DNA of 64,000 nucleotides, from the NCBI RefSeq assembly GCF_009208775.1, contig NZ_WFLM01000004.1, forward strand, positions 310,001 to 374,000, in the 5' to 3' direction. The position numbers and the translations under genes were made by a program. Positions 57,051 through 64,000 of this stretch are shown here, one piece after another (position 1 is the first letter of the stretch; each line of letters begins with the position of its first letter). The notes below the pieces were generated by a model. It made no database searches. It worked only from the letters and a program-made list of their open reading frames with translations, and had not been told where the DNA came from. The DNA is from Silvanigrella paludirubra (lineage in GTDB: Bacteria; Bdellovibrionota_B; Oligoflexia; Silvanigrellales; Silvanigrellaceae).

Positions 57051-57809
57051 ATGAATCTTTCTAAATACGCACATCCACAAATTTCTCCTGTTAACTTTAA
57101 GTTTACCCCTGAAATAATGGATAAATTTCTTATTTCACCAAATAAAGAGGTTTATAAATTAATTTATCAAGGAGCTTTTGCTACACTTAAAGAGCCAGCG
57201 GTAATCAATATGAGTGGCTTTGTTTTAACTTCATGTAATAATAATGAAATTAAATTATTATTTACTTCTGCAGTATTATTAACAGAAGGATGGTTAGGTG
57301 TAGATGACTATAAACGCCAAGAATATATGAAAGAATTTACGAATTCAGACACAACTCTAAATGAAATTTATCAAGAAGCAGATTTATTGGAATTTGATGG
57401 CGTAAGAATTTTTTCAGTGGAAGAGCCTTTTATTAAATTAGATGAATTTATTTCTCAACTTGAAATATTTAATATAGGAAAACCTTCTACATATGCTTCT
57501 ATTTTTGAAAATTTAGAAAAAAATATTCGTGATGGCTTTATAGAAAAAAAATCTATTAAAGAAGGATTGGAGCAAAAAGAATGCACTGCATATGAAATTA
57601 CAAATAAAGGAGAAAATTTTTTAGAGAAATTTTCTCAAATAAATGATCCTTTTCTAGATTTAAATGCAGCAAAAGAATTTGAAAATTATCTTCAACAAAT
57701 TTCTAATGGTGAATTAACAAGAGATGAATTTGAAAAAAAATACTTTTCAATATTTCCTCAAAATTTTTTAAATAAAATAACTTTAAAATGGATTGATAAT
57801 TGTGATTGA
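57051..57809 (+). CDS. C-terminal part of a type IA topoisomerase
   Basis: This 252-aa protein resumes topoisomerase IA after the active-site region. AHPQISPVNF at 7-16 corresponds to the AHEAIRPT block, followed by LIYQGAFATLKEPAVINMSG (about 37-56) and GWLGV. G143-K-P-S-T-Y-A149 corresponds to the conserved GRPSTYA motif, followed by a winged-helix-like end (FIEKKSI, YEITNKGENFLEKF). No zinc fingers are present. Alone it has no TOPRIM or active-site Tyr, so it is plausible only as a subunit with the two upstream products. Confidence 0.78.
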   Translation: MNLSKYAHPQISPVNFKFTPEIMDKFLISPNKEVYKLIYQGAFATLKEPAVINMSGFVLTSCNNNEIKLLFTSAVLLTEGWLGVDDYKRQEYMKEFTNSDTTLNEIYQEADLLEFDGVRIFSVEEPFIKLDEFISQLEIFNIGKPSTYASIFENLEKNIRDGFIEKKSIKEGLEQKECTAYEITNKGENFLEKFSQINDPFLDLNAAKEFENYLQQISNGELTRDEFEKKYFSIFPQNFLNKITLKWIDNCD

Positions 57810-57813
57810 TTTT

Positions 57814-59109
57814 TTATCTGTTACATATTGCATGTTCAATGCTAAATTTGCCTTTTTCATAAATATGAATAGGAAGATTTAAGTCAGAAATTTTTTCAGT
57901 CTGTATTTCTATATTATTTATTAAGTCATTCAGCTCTTTCAAATTAAAAGAATTTCTTATGTTAAATGAATCAATTGAATATTGACAGTGTTTTAAGGTG
58001 TTTTCCCACTTCGTAAACATTCTCTCTGTAATTGAAGGTTTCATTTTTGCTATTTTTAAATCTATCGTTTTTTGAATTGTTTGGATAATTTTTTCAATTT
58101 GTTCATAGTTTTTAAAAACATACTCTTTAATGTTATTTTCATTATAATTTTCAGATAGTAATTTCTTTAAAACTAATGCGCAAAGTAAATTTCTAAAATT
58201 TAAGAATAATATAATATATATTCTATGAACTTCTTCAATGTATTTACGAATGTGTTCAATAAAATCATTAATACTTAAACCTTCATTTATTCCAAGAATA
58301 TCCTGATTTAAGTTATTTAACCTTATTAAATTTATTTCTAAATTTTGTAGGATACATATTATTATATTTTCAATAATATTTTCATAATTTTTAAAATTAT
58401 AATCAAAATAACTTATGGAATGAATCTCTTTTAATATTAGATTAAGATACTCATATTGGCCAATAATTTTTCCTTTTTCTTCTGACTTAGCCCATCTATC
58501 AAGAATTTTTATATCTTCTTTTATTCCGCTTAATTTATTATCAATGTCCGCTAAATATTTCTGAGCTGTAACTATAGATAATAATTTCCAACCAGAGCAG
58601 GCAAGAGTTAATGCTGTGTTGTCTATATTTGCTAGTTTAGCATGTTCAACTATTTTTCCATTAGAATCTACTACAATTGCTCTTTTACCACCACCTATTG
58701 CATCCATTAATTTTAATTTTCCACTTGAGATCATTTCAGTTACTTCTTTACTGAAGTTAAGAGAATATTGTCCTTTTTCTAAAAGTAATATTTGAGACAT
58801 CAGATCTGTAGATTGCGAAATTAGATTTGATAAAAAAAATTTTTGTTTTTCAGGTATTGTTGTTTTATTATTATCTAAAATATTGTTGTCTTTTTTGAAA
58901 TTAAAGCAATCTTTCCCTATTAAAAATGATTTTGTTGTTTTATTAATTGAATTTAATTCTTTATATTCTGTTTGATTATTTCTTTTAATTTCCTTTAAAT
59001 TTGTCATTATATTTAATTTTTTTTTCTGGTATGACCTTAGTAAGATGATTATAGATGCAATAATTATTAAAATAATAGCTAAATTTATAAACATAAAAAT
59101 ATTAGACAT
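57814..59109 (-). CDS. Membrane-anchored unknown protein
   Basis: This 431-aa protein has one N-terminal TM segment (about 5-25) and a long, mostly helical cytoplasmic or periplasmic body. A recognisable but unnamed block lies at about 132-190 (LMDAIGGGKRAIVVDSNGKI, then ALTLACSGWKLLSIV and YLADIDNKLSGI). I do not know the family. The gene is convergent with the topoisomerase operon (4-bp gap). The following 59110-59249 is non-coding. Confidence 0.6.
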   Translation of the reverse strand: MSNIFMFINLAIILIIIASIIILLRSYQKKKLNIMTNLKEIKRNNQTEYKELNSINKTTKSFLIGKDCFNFKKDNNILDNNKTTIPEKQKFFLSNLISQSTDLMSQILLLEKGQYSLNFSKEVTEMISSGKLKLMDAIGGGKRAIVVDSNGKIVEHAKLANIDNTALTLACSGWKLLSIVTAQKYLADIDNKLSGIKEDIKILDRWAKSEEKGKIIGQYEYLNLILKEIHSISYFDYNFKNYENIIENIIICILQNLEINLIRLNNLNQDILGINEGLSINDFIEHIRKYIEEVHRIYIILFLNFRNLLCALVLKKLLSENYNENNIKEYVFKNYEQIEKIIQTIQKTIDLKIAKMKPSITERMFTKWENTLKHCQYSIDSFNIRNSFNLKELNDLINNIEIQTEKISDLNLPIHIYEKGKFSIEHAICNR

Positions 59110-59249
59110 AAAAACCTCTTAATTAGTTTTTGAATCTAAAATATATAGAATATTTTTTAATATAAATAAACAGAAAATAGTATACATTTATCTTCTATTT
59201 ATTGGGTGTCTTTAACAAATCAAAATAAGATTAAAGAAGTTAATTTAAA

Positions 59250-59830
59250 AAACTGAACCACCTTTAAAGTATTTTCTTTTTCATCAAATACGGGATCCAC
59301 ATAACCCGCATTTTTTACAATATCTAAAGCGGTTTGGATTGCTTTTCCAATTTAAAAAGATTCTGGCAAGTTTTTACCAACATGAGATTCTCTTTCGGGA
59401 TAGCTAGGAGGGAATGTTGATTTATCAAAAACTTTATTTAACATTTTATCCATCGTGGAAAAATCTACGGGAGGAAAAATCACTGTCACTGCTTTTACAT
59501 AAGAGTTGAAATTTAATTTACTTAAACATTAAACTTAATGATATGAGAAGTTGTACCTAATATAGATGCAATATTTGCTGCTGCAGAGTTTCTAAACACA
59601 CCAATACTTGATGAGTTAAACTGATATTTTTTCGTGTTTGCTTTTAGCCATCTCACAGCAGCTTTTTCATTTTGAACGGTTGCAGGAAAATGAGCCTCGC
59701 CACTCAGTCGATTATTTATAATAGCGATAGCAATTTCTCTTTCTAGATAGTATTTAAAATTTTGAATTTGATCTGTTTTTGATCCAAATTTAAAAGCACT
59801 TCCATGTATAAAAGAACAAGTGGCGTTTTT
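59250..59830 (-). pseudogene. Decayed alpha/beta hydrolase gene
   Basis: Read leftward from about 59830 it encodes FIHGSAFKFGSKTDQI, NNRLSGEAHFPATVQNEKAA, VRWLKANTKKYQFNSSSIGV, then FRNSAAANIASILGTTSH. This is a carboxylesterase-type alpha/beta hydrolase in which the nucleophile elbow GxSxG has become FRNSA. A stop follows at 59531. A second open part (VTVIFPPVDFSTMDKMLN) ends at another stop near 59352. No start codon or ribosome-binding site remains. Confidence 0.8.
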
Positions 59831-59891
59831 CCTGTTATTTTTTCAGGAAGATATAATTCTATTCTATCGATATTTAAGATTTACCCAAATT

Positions 59892-60503
59892 TTAAATAAA
59901 CAAATTAAAACTATTGATATCTATATATTTCATATTTGCATTTTTTGCTGCTTGAAATCCGGTTTCAGCATCTTCAAAAACCAAACAGTTTTCAGGAGAA
60001 ATTTGTATTCTATTAGAAGCAGTAAGAAATAAATCGGGTGCAGGTTTACCTAAATTAACATCGCTAATGGAAATAATATCTACAAAATAATGAGATAAAT
60101 TATTTAAGTCAAGAAGTTTATGGACAATATGTTTTTCTCCACCAGAGGCTAAAATAAAAGGAAAGACTCCATGATATTTTTTAATAATATTAAGTGTTTT
60201 TTTAATAGGTTGAACTTTATTTAAATATTTTTCCATAAAAATATTATTTTTAAGATTATGAACATCTTTAATATTTAGATTATAATTTAGACGTTCATTT
60301 ATAATAGATATCAATTCGTCACCACTTGTTCCTGCATAAAAATTTACAAACTCTTGTTTAGAAATAAAATTATAGGTTAAAGAATCGTATGTTTCATTCC
60401 AGGAATTGTAGTGAGAGTCTAATGTATCCATGAGAGTTCCATCACAATCAAATATGAAGAGTTTAATTTTATTTGTTTTTATTAAATTTTCTAAGCAATC
60501 CAT
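59892..60503 (-). CDS. HAD-superfamily phosphatase, beta-phosphoglucomutase-like
   Basis: This 203-aa protein starts at ATG 60503 (AAAGGAAG 5 bp upstream); the open frame extends 16 codons further without a site. The HAD motifs are D19-C-D21-G-T, then ASGG, KPAPDLF (catalytic Lys) and FEDAETGFQAA (Mg-binding acidic). A helical cap domain lies between motifs 1 and 2. The substrate is a small phosphorylated compound but cannot be named. Confidence 0.88.
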   Translation of the reverse strand: MDCLENLIKTNKIKLFIFDCDGTLMDTLDSHYNSWNETYDSLTYNFISKQEFVNFYAGTSGDELISIINERLNYNLNIKDVHNLKNNIFMEKYLNKVQPIKKTLNIIKKYHGVFPFILASGGEKHIVHKLLDLNNLSHYFVDIISISDVNLGKPAPDLFLTASNRIQISPENCLVFEDAETGFQAAKNANMKYIDINSFNLFI

Positions 60504-60733
60504 TTTACTTCCTTTTATAAGAATTATAATATTTAATTTATAATAAAACATTTTTTATGGTCAACTCTTTTTTTATAAAATATGAATACTCTTCTTTTTT
60601 ATTTGGGAATCTAAAAAAAATCATTCATAAGAAGTTATATAAAATAAGATTATTAAATTGACATTTTATTATTTTTATTATAAATAATTTTTTTTTAATG
60701 CAACCTTTTTTTTATAATTAGAGAAATTTACAA

Positions 60734-61504
60734 ATGAATAAAGAGATAAATCAATTAGAAGTTATAAAATATTATCATAAGCTTTCAATGGATTATATTC
60801 CAAATGAAATATTAGAAAATAAATATATCTGTTACTATGATCATGAGTGCCCAAATATGTTTCTTTGGAATACATTTTTTCAATTTGATAATGATATTGA
60901 ATTTAATCATATAAATTTAAAAAAAATTTCGGAGTTCTTTCATAAAAAAGGAACAAAAGGGTACATACTTAGCATGAGCGAATTATATAAAGAATTTTCC
61001 TTTTATCATGGTTGTTATATGTACTTAAATAACATCAGGGCACAAAATGATATAAATATATCGAAGGAATTTCAATTGGTTAAAATAGAAGATACTTATT
61101 TATTTACAGACTATATAAATAATATATTTAAAATGAGTCCTACAGAAATAAATAAACTTGCAAAACTATTAAAGGAATTAAACAAATTTTTTAACACAAA
61201 CTCCTATTTTTTTAATTACAATGATAAAACTATTGGTGCAATCACTTCTATTGAATTTGAAAAAGATAAAATATTTTTATTTAACTTAGGAATTTTAGAT
61301 ACATTTCAAAATAAAGGTTATTCAAGAATATTATTAAGTCTGTTATTAAATAAAAATAAAAATAAAGAAATATATTTACAAACGAATGTTAACAATACGT
61401 TAAGTAAGTTCACATTACCTAAATTAGGATTTAAAATTGTAGGAACTCATCATCTTTTAGAATTAGAAAAATTATTAGATAAATTTGAATATAATCATGA
61501 ATAA
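60734..61504 (+). CDS. GNAT-like acetyltransferase
   Basis: The C-terminal part of this 256-aa protein (about 150-250) is a GNAT fold: KTIGAITSIEF, the loop LGILDTFQNKGYSRILLSLL (acetyl-CoA motif A with QNKGYS) and LGFKIVGTHHLLEL. The N-terminal 140 residues are less clear and may be a second, degenerate GNAT-like lobe. The substrate is unknown. Its stop overlaps the start of the next gene. Confidence 0.78.
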   Translation: MNKEINQLEVIKYYHKLSMDYIPNEILENKYICYYDHECPNMFLWNTFFQFDNDIEFNHINLKKISEFFHKKGTKGYILSMSELYKEFSFYHGCYMYLNNIRAQNDINISKEFQLVKIEDTYLFTDYINNIFKMSPTEINKLAKLLKELNKFFNTNSYFFNYNDKTIGAITSIEFEKDKIFLFNLGILDTFQNKGYSRILLSLLLNKNKNKEIYLQTNVNNTLSKFTLPKLGFKIVGTHHLLELEKLLDKFEYNHE

Positions 61505-62537
61505 AATAAAGGAAAATCTTGAAGTGTTAAACAAATTATTTTTTTATTTTTTGCTCTTTTTTTTATGGAATAATGAAATCATTGCTCAAGAAAATAAAGC
61601 AACAGATGAATTTTGTAAAGAGGTTGAAAAAGAATTTTATCCTAAAAATGATCTTCCTACAAAAACGGATTTTGAAATACTTAAAAATTGTGAGTCACGT
61701 AAATTGTACTACGGTATAGAAAGTAAAAAAAATTACACTAATGCTAGAAAATGTGCTTATATAGAATTAAACAATCCAGAAAGAAATACAAATTATATAC
61801 AGGGTGCTGTTACACTAATGATGATCTATGCCAATGGATTTGAGGTTTCTAAAAATATTAAATTAGCAGCTCATTTCGCTTGTAAAATTGATGATCGTTA
61901 TGCTCTTGAAGATAGGAATCGAATAGATCATTTAAAATTTTTATTAACTAATGAATCCACAAAAGTATTTGATGTTTGTGATCATGCTATGAGTGGTATG
62001 ATGGCCGGTGTTTGTGCTGAAATTCAAACAGATCTTTCTGAGCAAGAAATAAAAGTGAAAATTCAGAATCTGACAAAAAATTGGAATTATCAAGAGAAAA
62101 ATTTATTTCAAAAGCTGGAAAATGCTTTTAATCATTTTATAAAAAATAGATATAATGAGCTAGAATTAAGTGGTACTGCAAGAGGTGAAATTGCATTAGA
62201 GGAGAAAGAAAGATTACAAAAGTTGTTTTATCAATCACTACTTCAATTTGAGGAAGGAAATCTTCCAAATGAGAGTAAAGAAGAATATATAAAAACAGAT
62301 AAAGAATTAAATGAAATCTATTTACGAGTCATTAAGCAAAAAATTCCTGTGGGAACAACTTATACAAAAAAAGGGTTTATTTCTGCTGAAAGGGCTTGGC
62401 TAAAATATCGTGATGCCCTAACTCAATTTGGTACTTTAAAATATCCTAAGACAAATCCTGAAAATTGGAAAAACTGGGAAACAAAAAATAGAATTATTCA
62501 ATTAAAAGAGTTATTAGAGAATTTAAAGAATCGGTGA
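61497..62537 (+). CDS. Secreted protein with C-terminal LprI-like (DUF1311) domain
   Basis: This protein of about 346 aa starts at ATG 61497 inside the last codons of the GNAT gene. The signal peptide covers about residues 1-31 (hydrophobic FFYFLLFFLWN, cleavage near IIAQE). A Sel1-like cysteine-containing central part is seen (YIQGAVTLMMIYANGFEVSK). The C-terminal region with SAERAWLKYRDALTQF resembles the DUF1311/LprI lysozyme-inhibitor domain. It is probably periplasmic. Lysozyme inhibition is suggested only by family resemblance. Confidence 0.68.
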   Translation: MNKIKENLEVLNKLFFYFLLFFLWNNEIIAQENKATDEFCKEVEKEFYPKNDLPTKTDFEILKNCESRKLYYGIESKKNYTNARKCAYIELNNPERNTNYIQGAVTLMMIYANGFEVSKNIKLAAHFACKIDDRYALEDRNRIDHLKFLLTNESTKVFDVCDHAMSGMMAGVCAEIQTDLSEQEIKVKIQNLTKNWNYQEKNLFQKLENAFNHFIKNRYNELELSGTARGEIALEEKERLQKLFYQSLLQFEEGNLPNESKEEYIKTDKELNEIYLRVIKQKIPVGTTYTKKGFISAERAWLKYRDALTQFGTLKYPKTNPENWKNWETKNRIIQLKELLENLKNR

Positions 62538-62669
62538 TTCTATATCAGAAATGATTTCATTTTATAAAAAATAGGTATAGATTGGAAATTGTCAGTAGCT
62601 ATTATTCCATTATAAATTATCAATTATTTTGGAATAAACTGATTTTATCATATTTATAATGGAGTTTAT

Positions 62670-63577
62670 ATGAATATTATATCTCACAAAAGTTCAAATT
62701 TAAGTATTGATCATTTAATTCAATCGAAAAGAGATTCATTTTTAAGTACCAATTTTGAGAATTTCGAATATAAAAATAAAGCAGAAATTCTTTTTGAAGA
62801 GCTCATTAAAAGTGAGCTGGGCCAATTTATCTTGGAACATAAAGGTTTTAACGCATATTGGACAGAATATGTTTGCTCCTATCCTGATTATAAAAAGCAA
62901 GGAAAAAAAATTCCATCAAATTTATTTGAATTATTTGTTCTTGAAAAAGTCTATTAGGACGGGCTACTCAAGAAAGATATCAAATTTTTAAGCAAGTCAT
63001 TCAAAAATATTTTAAAAATGGAGTTCGTTTTGCCTCTTTACCTTGCGGTCTAATGTCCGATTTTCTTTTGTTGGATTGTACTGGTATTGAAGATTTTAAA
63101 TTTATAGGTTTGGATTTAGACAATATTGCCTTAGAACAAGCTAAAGCAAACGCTTTAATAAAGGGGCTACAACAGTATTGTGAGTTTTATCAAGTGGATG
63201 CATGGAAGATTGAATTTTATAAAAAGTTTGATCTATTGGTAAGTAATGGATTAAATATTTATGAACAAGATGACAATAAAATTATATCATTATATCAAAG
63301 GTTTTTTGAATCTTTAAATAATACTGGTGTTCTTATTGTAAGTACAATTACTCCATCCCCTTTAGAATCAAACGAATCTAGTTGGAATATGAATTTAATA
63401 AATCAAGAAAATCTTCATTTGCAAAAAATTATTCTTCAAGATTTTTTAGAAGTTAAATTTCAAGCAAGAAGAAGTATTCAAAAAACAATTGAGCAATTAA
63501 AAGAAGCCCAATTCTCCGAATTTGAAATTTTACCAGATTCACTTGGGATGTTTGCAACAATTATTGCGCATAAATAA
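62670..63577 (+). pseudogene. Class I SAM-dependent methyltransferase, frameshifted
   Basis: The first frame (62670-62957) ends at TAG just after VLEKVY. One base over, the reading continues as GRATQERYQIFKQVIQKYF, then FASLPCGLMSDFLLLD (SAM motif I region), FIGLDLDNIALEQAKANAL (acidic motif II) and FDLLVSNGLNIYE, ending at 63577. Restoring a T near 62954 would give VYLGRATQER, so a single-base loss explains the break. The second half could be translated from ATG 63053, but it would lack the N-terminus. A sequencing error is also possible. Confidence 0.75.
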
Positions 63578-63867
63578 AATAATTCTGAATAAGTAAATAT
63601 AAATATTATTATATATTAATGAAATTTAAGAAAAAAAGTAAATTTTTAATAAAATAACTTAATTATTTTATTTTATATTGAAAATTTTAGATATTATAAA
63701 TTAATCCATTTTTGAATAATTTTTCATCGCATAAAAACATAAAAAACTCATTTTAATTAAATAATATTTATAATTAACCCTATACGAGAGTAAAAAAACA
63801 AGGTATGAGAATTTTTCTTAACCACTCAGGTTAGATTATAAATAAATTAAAAATAGGGAATTTATAA

Positions 63868-64000
63868 ATGAAATATTTTTTGAATAAAAAATATGTAAGA
63901 GTTATTTGTATTATTTTAATATTATTTGACGTCATGGGTTGTAAAAATCAAAAAAATAGTTCTATTTTAGAAAATAATTATGAAATAAATCCTCAAGAAA
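63868..64000 (+). CDS. Lipoprotein, N-terminus only (partial)
   Basis: The ATG at 63868 is preceded by TAGGGAA. The first 44 codons encode a signal peptide II with lipobox-like VMGC (Cys25) and then a polar region, and the gene runs off the window. The upstream 63578-63867 is AT-rich, with nothing else visible. Confidence 0.65.
   Translation, partial: MKYFLNKKYVRVICIILILFDVMGCKNQKNSSILENNYEINPQE

Overview
The window is AT-rich Gram-negative chromosome. It contains divisome and murein genes (murF, ftsI), a chemotaxis operon, many lipoproteins and signal peptides, and outer-membrane-type proteins. The low GC, the fused isobutyryl-CoA mutase, several SD-supported TTG starts and the abundance of small secreted proteins fit a Bdellovibrionota/Oligoflexia member such as Silvanigrellales. 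That placement is inference from general character, not from a marker gene.

Region 1 (1-17436) is core. A chemotaxis operon on the minus strand reads cheA, cheW, two tandem paralogous MCPs, then a CheR-REC-REC fusion that leaves the window. A third, divergent MCP follows, then fused isobutyryl-CoA mutase (IcmF), murF, a 94-aa unknown with a clear terminator, ftsI and tRNA-Arg(CCG).

Region 2 (17412-about 37505) is accessory DNA inserted at the 3' end of that tRNA. The T-arm core AGTTCGATTCTTGCTGG occurs intact three times (17412, 29138, 36243), with a decayed likely fourth site near 37455. Long near-identical repeats (304 and 318 bp) flank these cores, so I read the region as two tandem elements plus the remnant of a third. 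No integrase is visible. Element 1 (17412-29154) carries a minus-strand operon that looks like a complete peptide-signalling circuit: an MFS transporter, a 52-aa peptide, a stand-alone LanM-type dehydratase domain (DUF4135) with no cyclase, an OppA-like peptide-binding protein and a hybrid histidine kinase. It also has an HTH/primase-like pair beside a 1.4-kb non-coding tract full of imperfect dyads (a candidate origin), an OLD-family nuclease and two small envelope proteins. Element 2 (29155-36259) carries a RexA/RexB-like pair and a PAAR-PAAR-effector cassette followed by a family of related putative immunity genes, one of them broken. Element 3 is reduced to a kinase 3' fragment and a GNAT gene.

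Region 3 (37841-51286) is rich in secreted proteins: two SBP-3-like proteins, an HExxH outer-membrane-like protein, a C39-like cysteine protease, lipoproteins, four tandem paralogous small secreted proteins, and a neprosin-type glutamic peptidase. Two of these genes have one-base changes in A-tracts at the start codon. An oxidative-stress group (1-Cys peroxiredoxin, DUF1348 protein, AhpD-like protein) lies beside a divergent LysR regulator.

Region 4 (51516-57809) is the second system of interest. A four-gene operon encodes an SF1 helicase fused to the front half of a type IA topoisomerase. The topoisomerase continues in the next gene (active-site YPRTD) and ends two genes later (GKPSTYA). Between these pieces lies a stretch that looks like an Rhs/ADP-ribosyltransferase toxin domain plus an immunity-like gene. 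The tail of the window (57814-64000) holds a membrane-anchored unknown, a decayed alpha/beta hydrolase, a HAD phosphatase, a GNAT protein, an LprI-like protein, a frameshifted methyltransferase and the start of a lipoprotein.
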